Origin: an uncultured Clostridia bacterium
Lineage (GTDB): Bacteria > Bacillota > Clostridia > TANB77 > CAG-508
Length of the DNA: 40,534 bases
Reading direction: 5' to 3'
NCBI GenBank assembly: GCA_934122035.1
Contig: CAKOVP010000010.1
Coordinates: 1 to 40,534 of the forward strand
This document shows, one piece after another, positions 6,974-14,195 of this stretch. A model generated the notes under the pieces. The model worked only from the letters and a program-made list of their open reading frames with translations, made no database searches and was not told where the DNA came from. Position numbers and translations under genes: made by a program. Position 1 is the stretch's first letter, and the number at the start of each line of letters is the position of its first letter.

Positions 6974-7048
6974 TTACCTAAAAAGGAACATCTCTATTTG
7001 CGAACTTTACTTTATTAAAAATACTGCATATAGGTGTGTAGGTTTTAT
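6974..7048. repeat. decayed copy of the 6413-6487 repeat region
   Basis: ACCTAAAAAGGAACATCTCT then ATTTGCGAA aligns with the CGCCCAAAAAGGG palindrome of copy 1. The following bases (CTTTATTAAAAATACTGCAT then ATAGG) match 6448-6475 (TTTATTAAAAATGCTGCATA). The repeated unit is therefore larger than the hairpin, and this copy has lost its palindrome. Confidence 0.5.
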
Positions 7049-7054
7049 TAATTT

Positions 7055-7591
7055 TTACAAATTTTCTATTTGTTGTTCACTTAACCCTGTTAGTTGACAA
7101 ATTTCTTCAATGCTCATTTTATCTTTTAATTTTTTTGCCATCATTGCAATTCCTTTCGAAATTCCCTGTGAAATACCTAGCAACATTCCTTCATTTTTAG
7201 CTGCTTTTTCTCTAGCTCTCATTTCTCTATTTATTATTCTTGATGCATTTGTCATATCTGTTTCATCTCCCTTCCCATTTTTTATTTTTTCTATAAAGTT
7301 TTTTATAATGTTTTCATTTTCTGTTCCCGTTAATTCATATTTTATTAATGTTTCCAATTGTTGATTATTTTCTTCTTTATCTCCATCTAAATTTTCCTGG
7401 TTGTCGATTACATCTTCTATATTTTGATATAGTTCTTCTTTTCCCTTTGAACTTTCTATTAGCATTCGTTCATATATTTCTGATGCTTTTTCGAGTCTTG
7501 GTTTAACATATGTAAAATAATATTCTTTTGTATATGTCATTATTTCTTTACCATCCATTGTTTTTAATCCAATTGGCTCATATTTTTGCAT
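7055..7591 (-). CDS. protein with Rpn/PD-(D/E)XK-transposase-like C-terminal tail
   Basis: 178 aa from an ATG at 7591 with GAGGTG 6 nt upstream; a GTG at 7600 is an alternative. The C-terminus NEGMLLGISQGISKGIAMMA, then KKLKDKMSIEEICQLTGLSE, is the repeat-like helix plus IEEI..LTGLS tail typical of the Rpn family (recombination-promoting nuclease/putative transposase). The family's N-terminal PD-(D/E)XK nuclease motifs are not visible, and the rest is acidic and helical. It may be a truncated or diverged member, or a stand-alone tail. It lies between decayed repeats, in keeping with a mobile origin. Confidence 0.5.
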   Translation of the reverse strand: MQKYEPIGLKTMDGKEIMTYTKEYYFTYVKPRLEKASEIYERMLIESSKGKEELYQNIEDVIDNQENLDGDKEENNQQLETLIKYELTGTENENIIKNFIEKIKNGKGDETDMTNASRIINREMRAREKAAKNEGMLLGISQGISKGIAMMAKKLKDKMSIEEICQLTGLSEQQIENL

Positions 7592-7600
7592 TTTCTTCAC

Positions 7601-7953
7601 CTCACATTATAATATATATTTACTTATTAGTCAATATTGTATAACTAATTTTATCGTTTGCTATTTTATTATTTTTTAGTTATTGTATTCACAATTTTTA
7701 TTATCTTTGGAATTTTTAGAATTAATTTCTTTTGATTTAATCTTTCTTCGAAGAAGTTTATTATTGAGGAGCTTTTCTAAACTTAAGCTTTTATTATTAT
7801 ATTCAATAAACAGCCATATTTCAAGTAAATTCGTACGTCAAATTTATACTAATTTTGACTTTTTCCAAACAAAATTCTAGCTATTACAATTGCAAATTAG
7901 TATTTTTTATTTGTATTACAAAAAGTTTTATTTAGTTCATATATAAGAAAATT
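7601..7953. other. intergenic, AT-rich, no supported gene
   Basis: About 350 bp of very AT-rich sequence between the Rpn-like gene and the repeat at 7954. The small plus-strand frames here have no ribosome binding site or recognisable protein, and no clear structure was found. Confidence 0.5.
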
Positions 7954-7982
7954 CGCCCAAAAAGGGACGTCCCCTTTGGGCG
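7954..7982. repeat. dispersed palindromic repeat copy 2 / terminator of target 2
   Basis: Identical to copy 1 across the 29-bp core. On the minus strand it is followed by AATTTTCTTATAT and on the plus strand by AATTTTTTTT, so it can terminate both ways. It is the first palindrome downstream of target 2. Confidence 0.8.
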
Positions 7983-8084
7983 AATTTTTTTTATTATTTA
8001 ATAATTTTCATTGTTTTTTCTTGTTTTGTATGTTATGTCAACTCGACGTTCTTTTGCATCTACTGCTTCTACCTTCCTCTTCGC

Positions 8085-8113
8085 CAAGTCCCTCCTAGGA
8101 GCCTTTCGGCGCT
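8085..8113 (-). other. GC-rich structured tail downstream of target 2
   Basis: On the minus strand, shortly after the stop codon, come CGCC-GAAA-GGC, the 10-bp palindrome CTCCTAGGAG, and a closing GGCG that can pair with the first CGCC. It is conserved in target 3 (about 9765-9793) in otherwise AT-rich flanks. It could be the DGR cruciform found downstream of many VRs. Confidence 0.4.
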
Positions 8114-8126
8114 TTTGTTTCTTTCC

Positions 8127-9278
8127 CTATTTTATTGTCCATGCTCCGTTTGTGTCTTTCTCTCCTGTTAGGACACTAGATGATAGAGAAACTAGGGGAC
8201 GCAAACGATTACTGTTGTAATACTTGTTGCCAACCGAGCCGAACATGTTATGACCGTACATGTCCGTGTTCGCATAGCGAAGCCCGAAGCCAGCATCACT
8301 TGAGTCAGTAAGCACATAGCGCGAAGCAACCCAAAAGTAATTTGAATTTGCTAGTATTGCTGCTGCAGCTCCATAATTTGCTTCATTTATTGGTATATAA
8401 TAGAATGTTTGTGTTACGGTTAATCCACTATCTCCTGCTGTGTCTGATGTTTCTGCTGTTGGCGTTGTATATCCTTTACTACTTTCTTTATATGGATCCA
8501 CTGTTTTTACTATATCTGGCTGTGTTACACTTGTTGATGTGATTCCTGCTCCTATTTGACTTGCGTATAATTTTGGATATTGTTTGTTACTTGTATATGT
8601 TTTTGTTACTCCATATTTAACGGTGCTTCCAGAATATCCATTTCTTGCTGTGAATCCTGCATCAGTTAAATGTTTTTCCATATCTTCTAAGTTTATACTT
8701 CTTGCTTTTATTCCTTTGGCTGTATTACTATATAATTTTTCGCATATATCATTTAACAAATATACTCCATTGTTATAGCCTAACGCTCCTTTAAAATATA
8801 CTGTATTGCTTGTTGGCTCTGCACTTACTATGTCTATTGTTCTTGTACTTTCGTCTTTATTTATTATCTTCCATTTTAATGTTGTACTACTTTGCGCTAC
8901 TGTTTGATCGCTTGTGTAACCGCTTTGGGCTGCTGTTAATGTATTTCCTCCACTTACAACATCGTATGTGTATGCTACCTCGTCTCCTATGTTATATTTG
9001 CTTAAGTCGGCTGGTGTTCCTCCATTATTTCCATTTCCGCCTTCGTTTTCTTTTACGTATGCTTCCATTTCATCTGTTAATGCATTTATTGCTTTTTCCG
9101 TATTTGTTTTTCCCTCTGCTGTTTGATTTCTTGCATCCTGTGCTCTACTTATTATTCCATTTTGTCCTAATACTAAATTTAAGCTTATTCCTGCTAGTAT
9201 TAGCAATACCACTATTGTTACCACCAATGCTACTAGTGTTATACCTTTGTTTCCTTTCTTTAATTTTTTCTTTTTCAT
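8127..9278 (-). CDS. DGR target 2: pilin-like protein with internal variable region
   Basis: 383 aa, ATG after AAGGAGG. The N-terminus is the same type III signal and stalk as target 1 (K-rich, G12, ITLVALVVTIVVLLILAGIS). A Gly/Asn linker (about 80-90) leads to a different globular domain: YNIGDEVAYTYD, TTLKWKIINKDE, ALGYNNGVYLLNDICEKLYS, INLEDMEKHLTDAGF and YYIPINEANYGAAAAILA. The end has FWVASRY...FGLR...RLRPLVSL, the motif string of C-type-lectin-like DGR variable domains. Residues 314-357 are hypervariable against target 3, while the last 26 residues are invariant. The protein is probably surface-exposed and ligand-binding. No matching TR lies in this window. The promoter lies in a possibly invertible segment. 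Confidence 0.88.
   Translation of the reverse strand: MKKKKLKKGNKGITLVALVVTIVVLLILAGISLNLVLGQNGIISRAQDARNQTAEGKTNTEKAINALTDEMEAYVKENEGGNGNNGGTPADLSKYNIGDEVAYTYDVVSGGNTLTAAQSGYTSDQTVAQSSTTLKWKIINKDESTRTIDIVSAEPTSNTVYFKGALGYNNGVYLLNDICEKLYSNTAKGIKARSINLEDMEKHLTDAGFTARNGYSGSTVKYGVTKTYTSNKQYPKLYASQIGAGITSTSVTQPDIVKTVDPYKESSKGYTTPTAETSDTAGDSGLTVTQTFYYIPINEANYGAAAAILANSNYFWVASRYVLTDSSDAGFGLRYANTDMYGHNMFGSVGNKYYNSNRLRPLVSLSSSVLTGEKDTNGAWTIK
8208..8339 (-). repeat. putative DGR variable repeat VR2
   Basis: 132 bp that align without gaps to VR3 (9889-10020) with 38 differences in 24 codons, while the flanks are identical or nearly so. Differences cluster at codons that would be AAC/AAT-type in a template, and GC-rich invariant blocks (GCGAAGCCCGAAG on the plus strand) separate them. 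It has no similarity to the TR at 3481-3635. Confidence 0.85.
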
Positions 9279-9307
9279 TTTTTTGTTTTCCTCCTTCTAC
9301 TTTTGTT

Positions 9308-9500
9308 TCGTTAAGTATGTAACTTAATGATAAATTATTTATACCATAGCAGTATGATAAAATCAAGTGATTTGCTTTATTTTATATCTTAAAATTTCTT
9401 CATATTTTTTTATTATTTTTTAACTTCAAAGTTATAAAATAGTATAACTTTTAATAAAAATTTAAAACTATACATTGTTATTAAGTTACATACTTAACGA
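9308..9500. other. candidate invertible promoter segment
   Basis: Left arm 9308-9328 and right arm 9480-9500 are perfect 21-bp inverted repeats (core TTAAGTTACATACTTAA) with 151 bp between them. The enclosed segment carries the target 2 promoter. Each arm is also an internal 6-bp-arm palindrome. A third copy of the 21-mer stands alone at 34277-34297. The size and arm length resemble known site-specific promoter switches. No invertase gene is in the window. Confidence 0.45.
9338..9366 (-). promoter_or_regulatory. sigma-A type promoter of target 2
   Basis: On the minus strand TTGATT (9361-9366) and TATAAA (9338-9343) are separated by 17 bp, firing toward target 2. The 17-bp palindrome at 9311-9327 lies just after the predicted start, in the leader. 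Confidence 0.65.
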
Positions 9501-9548
9501 TAAAATTTATTTGTTTTTTATAATTTTTCGCTATAGCGAAATTTTTTT
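9480..9548. repeat. 70-bp intergenic repeat R1 with palindromic terminator-like end
   Basis: TTAAGTTACATACTTAACGA at 9481-9500 is followed 26 bp later by TTCGCTATAGCGAA (9527-9540) and a T-run. The same arrangement occurs at 34277-34345 upstream of rqcH. The second palindrome plus T-run looks like a small terminator. Function is unknown. Confidence 0.55.
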
Positions 9549-9560
9549 CATTTTTTTTTA

Positions 9561-9674
9561 CTACAGTAATATATTTTAATTCTTGTTAGTTGATTTGTAT
9601 CATATTTTTGTTTTTTAGAGATATAATATTGTAAAAAAGTTACTTCGCCCAAAAAGGGATGTCCCCTTTGGGCG
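9561..9674. repeat. 114-bp direct repeat, copy A
   Basis: It matches 11426-11539 at 112 of 114 positions. It runs from CTACAGTAATATATTTTAAT to the end of palindromic repeat copy 3 and marks the edge of a duplicated target-gene cassette. Confidence 0.85.
9646..9674. repeat. dispersed palindromic repeat copy 3 / terminator of target 3
   Basis: The same 29-bp core as copy 1 with one change (GGGATGTCCC in place of GGGACGTCCC). It lies downstream of target 3 on the minus strand. Confidence 0.8.
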
Positions 9675-9807
9675 AATTTGTTTTATTATTTAATAGTTTT
9701 TATTAGCTCTTTTTTATGTTAACTTAGCATTTTTTTGTTTCTACTGCTTCTACCTTCCTCTTTGCCAAGTCCCTCCTAGGAGCCTTTCGGCGCTTTTGTT
9801 TCTTTCC

Positions 9808-10996
9808 CTATTTTATTGTCCATGCTCCGTTTGTGTCTTTCTCTCCTGTTAGGACACTAGATGATAGAGAAACTAGGGGACGCAAACGATAGTAGTAGTT
9901 ATTCGCGTCGCCATCCGAATCGAATATGCTGATACCGCCCACGCTCGTGCCCGCATCGCGAAGCCCGAAGTAAGCATGACTCGGGGTAGTATTCGCATAG
10001 CGCGAAGCAACCCAAAACCAATTTGAATTTGCTAGTATTGCTGCTGCAGCTCCATAATTTGCTTCATTTATTGGTATATAATAATATGTTTGTGTTACTG
10101 TTAATCCACTATCTCCTGCTGTGTCTGATGTTTCTGCTGTTGGTGTTGTATATCCTTTACTACTTTCTTTATATGGATCTATTGTTTTTACTATATCTGG
10201 CTGTGTTACACTTGTTGATGTGATTCCTGCTCCTATTTGACTTGCGTATAATTTTGGATATTGTTTGTTACTTGTATATGTTTTTGTTACTCCATATTTA
10301 ACGGTGCTTCCAGAATATCCATTTCTTGCTGTGAATCCTGCATCAGTTAAATGTTTTTCCATATCTTCTAAGTTTATACTTCTTGCTTTTATTCCTTTGG
10401 CTGTATTACTATATAATTTTTCGCATATATCATTTATTAAATATACTCCGTTATTATATCCTAATGCTCCTCTAAAATATACTGTATTACTTGTTGGTTC
10501 TGCACTTACTATGTCTATTGTTCCTTTGCTTTCGTCTTTATTTATTATCTTCCATTTTAATGTTGTACTACTTTGTGCTACTGTTTGATCGCTTGTGTAC
10601 CCGCTTTGGGCTGCTATTAATGAATATCCTCCACTTACTGTATCGTATGTGTATGCGACTTCATCTCCGATATTATATTTGCTTAAGTCGGCTGGTGTTC
10701 CTCCATTATTTCCACCATTGTTTCCATTTCCACCTTCGTTTCCTTTTACGTATGCTTCCATTTCATCTGTTAATGTATTCATTGCTTTTTCCGTATTTGT
10801 TTTTCCCTCTGCTGTTTGATTTCTTGCATCTTGTGCTCTACTTATTATTCCATTTTGTCCTAATACTAAATTTAAGCTTATTCCTGCTAATATTAATAGT
10901 ACTACTATTGTTACGACCAAAGCTACTAGTGTTATACCGTTTTTCTTGTCTATTTTTTTTTGTTTTATTTTGTAAATATTTCTTTTTGTTTTCCAT
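9808..10996 (-). CDS. DGR target 3: pilin-like protein, reading frame broken at an A9 tract
   Basis: A near copy of target 2 from GITLVALVV to the stop, apart from the variable block; the uninterrupted frame in 9808-10920 has only a TTG inside the hydrophobic helix as start. Upstream, an ATG at 10996 (MENKKKYLQNKTKK, with AAAGG about 13 nt before it) enters an A9 tract (plus 10953-10961) and then reads out of frame. Removing one A would give ...KTKKIDKKNGITLVALVV, a normal prepilin start. The gene is thus either phase-variable and OFF, rescued by slippage, or decayed. The 5' end and leader differ wholly from target 2, as if replaced by recombination. It carries VR3 and the same C-terminal tail. 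Confidence 0.75.
9889..10020 (-). repeat. putative DGR variable repeat VR3
   Basis: The gapless partner of VR2. It encodes WFWVASRYANTTPSHAYFGL where VR2 encodes YFWVASRYVLTDSSDAGFGL. The 81 bp between it and the stop codon (9808-9888) are identical to target 2. Confidence 0.85.
10953..10961 (-). repeat. A9 homopolymer tract near the start of target 3
   Basis: Nine consecutive A on the sense strand lie about 35 nt inside the candidate coding start. Loss of one A restores the frame of the pilin signal. Confidence 0.7.
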
Positions 10997-11425
10997 TTTT
11001 ATTTTTCAACCTTTCTTTCCTTTCGTTTTGTATTTCTAGCTTTGCTTTCTAGATTTATTCTTATTATTTACATTTTGTGTTCTTTTATTCTTTTTCTTTT
11101 GTATTTTCCAGATTTTGTTTTTAGTCATATATTGACTATTGCTTGGTAAAAAAAATTTTTTTCTTACCTTAATTTTATTTTTGCCTTAAAATTTAATATC
11201 CATTTTAAAGTTTATGCTTTGGTCATATTTAATTCTATAAACTTTTATAGATATTAAATATTTATTATTCTTTTATATCATACTTTACTTAAAAATAAAA
11301 GTGGGTAATACCACTAATATTTTGCTTATTTTACCTGTTTTGTATTGTTATTACCACTACTTTCTGTATTAAATTTGCCTATTTCTCGGCTTTTGTCTTT
11401 TCCAAAATTTTTTTATATTTTTTAA
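10997..11425. other. long AT-rich leader upstream of target 3
   Basis: About 430 bp with no supported gene. It holds the inverted repeat AGTGG-GTAATA-CCACT at 11300-11315, related to the palindrome at 5568-5584. No clear promoter was recognised. It is unrelated to the leader of target 2. Confidence 0.45.
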
Positions 11426-11539
11426 CTACAGTAATATATTTTAATTCTTGTTAGTTGATTTGTATCATATTTTTGTTTTTTAGAGATATAATATTATAAA
11501 AAAGTTACTTCGCCCAAAAAGGGACGTCCCCTTTGGGCG
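11426..11539. repeat. 114-bp direct repeat, copy B (includes palindromic repeat copy 4)
   Basis: The partner of 9561-9674 with two differences. The 29-bp palindrome at 11511-11539 lies just after the zinc peptidase gene (minus) and can terminate it. Confidence 0.85.
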
Positions 11540-11574
11540 TTGAGAAATAGCATTCTTCCATTTAGCAAAAAGTT

Positions 11575-12264
11575 TTAATGTACTAATATTATTGCAATTA
11601 TTATTTTTACTACGCTTTTTAATATTAATGTATAGTTATATAACTTTACACCTATTTTGTTAATTTCTCTGTAACCATTCGTTATTTTTTTGTTTTCTGT
11701 TTCATTTGTTATTTTACTTTTTTCTATGTATTCTTTTGCTACATATTCTGCCTTAACCATTGCTTCTGTTTCTAAGTAACTTCTTATTATATAGTTAATT
11801 ACTTGCATAACAATAAAAGCAATTATTAGTATTAAACTTGCTTCCGAATTTAATATTTTTAATAGTCTTAATATAATTAATATTATAAAAAATAAATTAT
11901 TTATGTTGGAAATTACATAGTTTGACTTTAATACAACTTTGTTTTGCACAGAGTGTGCACATTCGTGTGCTATTGTTTGTATTCTTGCAAATGAATTTAT
12001 TTTTCCTATTAATATTTTATTTTGCATTACTAAATATAGGCTTGTCTTAGAATCATTATCCTCTTCTATTGTTACATTTTCGTTTTCTAATTGTTTTAGT
12101 ATTTCTTTACATATTTGCTTGTCTTCTGGAAATTTGTCTACTATGTTGTTTAGCTCTTTATCTTCCGAAATTTGTTTTAACTTTTTTATGTCTTTTAGTT
12201 TTATATTTAAACATATTGTAAGTAAAATTATCCCAATTATTAATATTAAAATTGTTGTTATCAA
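11575..12264 (-). CDS. membrane zinc metallopeptidase (YugP-like)
   Basis: 229 aa, TTG start at 12264 preceded by AGGAGG. TM1 is at residues 3-22 (ILILIIGIILLTICL). The cytoplasmic or luminal segment carries IAHECAHSVQNK, an HExxH zinc site (HECAH) typical of the Zn_peptidase_2/YugP family. Two or three further TM segments follow (NNLFFIILIILRLL, ASLILIIAFIVMQVI, and a C-terminal IIIAIILVH). The architecture, N-terminal TM then HExxH then TM pair, fits YugP, though the sequence is diverged. The substrate is unknown. It ends near the repeat that closes the accessory region, so it may mark the return to backbone genes. Confidence 0.7.
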   Translation of the reverse strand: MITTILILIIGIILLTICLNIKLKDIKKLKQISEDKELNNIVDKFPEDKQICKEILKQLENENVTIEEDNDSKTSLYLVMQNKILIGKINSFARIQTIAHECAHSVQNKVVLKSNYVISNINNLFFIILIILRLLKILNSEASLILIIAFIVMQVINYIIRSYLETEAMVKAEYVAKEYIEKSKITNETENKKITNGYREINKIGVKLYNYTLILKSVVKIIIAIILVH

Positions 12265-12407
12265 AATATTTCCTCCTCATATAGAACAAATCTAAAGTTT
12301 TTATTTTTTATCTTTTGCTATTTTAGCTTTTCTGCAAAATTTAAAATTTATGAAAAAATTTTCTTATGCAATATTTTATTTATTGCGTTCTATATAGTTT
12401 TCCTAAT

Positions 12408-12455
12408 AAAGAGGCATAAAATATACTATAAAAATATAATACATTTTTTGCCTCT
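12408..12455 (-). terminator. terminator-like inverted repeat after the YlbF-family gene
   Basis: AAGAGGCA and TGCCTCTT arms enclose an AT-rich loop of about 30 nt, just downstream of the YlbF-family stop codon. The remainder of 12265-12466 shows no gene. Confidence 0.4.
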
Positions 12456-12466
12456 TCTTTTTTTAT

Positions 12467-12796
12467 TTATAAAACTTCTCTTACTGCTTCTGCTATTATT
12501 TTATTTACATCGCCTATTAAAACATTAAATCTTACTTCTGCATCAAAGTATTTTTTTATTTCTTCGTCTTGTTGTAAATTTGCATATTGTTCTTGTAATT
12601 TCTTTGTTTCTTCGTCTGCATTTTGACCTTGCATTGCTTTTAATTGTATGTTGTATCTTAGCTTTTCAAAGTCTTCTATTTTTTGCTTTTTTTCTGCATT
12701 TGAATTTATGCTGTCTTTTAATTTTTTGTATTCTGTATACTCTGCAGATTCTTTTATTTCTGTTGCTAATCTATTTGCTGTATCGTAAACTGTCAT
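12467..12796 (-). CDS. YlbF/YmcA/YheA-family protein
   Basis: 109 aa, ATG with AAAGGAGG upstream. The whole chain is helical and charged: MTVYDTANRLATEIKESAEY, then EYKKLKDSINSNAEKKQKIE, LRYNIQLKAMQGQ and RFNVLIGDVNKIIAEAV. The ANxLAxxIKES..Y..Y motif and the length match the Com_YlbF family. In Bacillus, YlbF and YmcA form a complex with YaaT that affects RNase Y-dependent mRNA processing, competence, biofilm and sporulation; whether this paralogue does so is unknown. It is 20 bp downstream of the GT4 gene and likely co-transcribed with it. Confidence 0.85.
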   Translation of the reverse strand: MTVYDTANRLATEIKESAEYTEYKKLKDSINSNAEKKQKIEDFEKLRYNIQLKAMQGQNADEETKKLQEQYANLQQDEEIKKYFDAEVRFNVLIGDVNKIIAEAVREVL

Positions 12797-12817
12797 TTTA
12801 CATTTGCCTCCTTTAAA

Positions 12818-14113
12818 TTATGCATAAGCGTGTCTTTTTTTGAAATTTAATAAATTTGTTATTTCTTTCTGTGTATTTTCCGCTTTTTCTGTTTTTTGAG
12901 CTTTTTCTTGAAGCATTTGTTTTGCTTGACGTTCTGCCATTGTTTGGCATATTGCTTTTTCGTATGTGAAGTGTGTATCTTGTGCAATTTTTTCCCAGTT
13001 GAATTGTTCTTTTACTTTTTGTCTAGCTTTTTTAGAAACATTTGCAGCTAATTGATGGTCATATAATAGTGCTGTTACAGAGTCTGCAATTGAATTTGGA
13101 TTTCCTGCATATGATTTCATTCCATCTACTCCGTGTTCTACTATTTCGTCTAGTCCACCAACATCTGATACTACTGTTGGAACACCTGCAAGCATTGCCT
13201 CTAAAGCAACTATTCCAAATGGTTCGTATGTGCTTGGGAATACTGCAACATCTGCACATTTATACATTTTAGGAACTTGTTTTGAATCTAAGTATCCTGT
13301 AAAATATACTTTATCGTTTAATCCAAGACTTGCAGCTTCTGCCTTAAGTTCTTCTATCATTCCACCACGTCCTGCAATTATTAGTTTTGCATCGTGATAA
13401 TTAGAAAGTATTTTTGGCATTGCAGCAATTAAATGTTGAATTCCTTTTTCGTATACTAATCTTCCAACATATAAAATTATTTTTTCGTTGTCCATTGCAT
13501 ATTTTCTTCTAAAGTCGTAATCTCTTTCTACTCCAACATAATTGTTTAAATTTATTCCATTTGGTATTACGTTTATTTTTTCGTATGGAAGTCCAAATAA
13601 TCTTTGTAGTTCGTTTTTCATATAATTGCTGTTTACAATTACCTCAGAAGCTTCGTATGTAAGCATCCATTCTGTATCGTTTATATATCTTTGTGTATCA
13701 TCGTGTATTCCACTATTTCTTCCTGCTTCTGTTGCATGTATTGTAGCAACAATTGGAATACCGTAAGCATTTTTAAGGGTTTTAGCAGCACTTGCAACTA
13801 GCCAGTCGTGGGCGTGAATTACATCAAAAGCTCCTTCTTTATTTATTATTTCGGTAGCCTTTGCAATTAAATTAAAGTTAAGCTGTAGAATCCAGTCTAT
13901 AAAGTTGTTTGGATGTATCATGTAGTTGTCTACTCTATATACATTAACTCCTTTATCGTTTTCGTATTCTGGTATATCCATATTATCTCTGTAAGTTACA
14001 ACTGTAACCTCGTGACCATCTTTTATTAATCTTTTAGATAGATCGTGTACGACTCTCGCTATTCCGCCAACTATTCTTGGTGGATATTCCCAAGTTAGCA
14101 TTAAAATTTTCAT
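12818..14113 (-). CDS. GT4 glycosyltransferase, glycogen synthase-like
   Basis: 431 aa, start ATG after GGGAG. It has the GT-B fold of family GT4: N-terminal MKILMLTWEYPPRIVGGIAR (the GG loop that contacts the donor), VIHAHDWL, the hinge VIPNGINL, then the C-terminal nucleotide-sugar domain with ILYVGRLVYEKGIQHLI and the donor-binding FPSTYEPFGIVALEAMLAG, which carries the E-x7-E pattern. The start is typical of bacterial glycogen/starch synthases of the GT4 type, which use ADP- or UDP-glucose. It diverges from the DUF4912 and GH57 genes, which supports a role in alpha-glucan synthesis. The last 40 residues are a charged helical tail. The exact donor is not determined. Confidence 0.85.
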   Translation of the reverse strand: MKILMLTWEYPPRIVGGIARVVHDLSKRLIKDGHEVTVVTYRDNMDIPEYENDKGVNVYRVDNYMIHPNNFIDWILQLNFNLIAKATEIINKEGAFDVIHAHDWLVASAAKTLKNAYGIPIVATIHATEAGRNSGIHDDTQRYINDTEWMLTYEASEVIVNSNYMKNELQRLFGLPYEKINVIPNGINLNNYVGVERDYDFRRKYAMDNEKIILYVGRLVYEKGIQHLIAAMPKILSNYHDAKLIIAGRGGMIEELKAEAASLGLNDKVYFTGYLDSKQVPKMYKCADVAVFPSTYEPFGIVALEAMLAGVPTVVSDVGGLDEIVEHGVDGMKSYAGNPNSIADSVTALLYDHQLAANVSKKARQKVKEQFNWEKIAQDTHFTYEKAICQTMAERQAKQMLQEKAQKTEKAENTQKEITNLLNFKKRHAYA

Positions 14114-14166
14114 TTGCTAAAATCTCCCTTCAAATTATTTTCTTTGGTATCTTTTTTACTTGATAT

Positions 14167-14195
14167 ATTCTATACAAAAAAATTACAAATGTAAA
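14167..14195 (-). promoter_or_regulatory. sigma-A type promoter of the GT4 gene
   Basis: On the minus strand TTTACA (14190-14195) and TAGAAT (14167-14172) are separated by 17 bp, about 55 bp upstream of the start codon. Confidence 0.55.

Noticed and set aside
8040..8110. Small ORF after target 2 (MAKRKVEAVDAKERRVDITY...), also shortened after target 3
   Set aside because: TTG start with only 3 nt from a GGAGG that is part of a palindrome. The copy after target 3 diverges and stops after 14 codons, so coding is unlikely.
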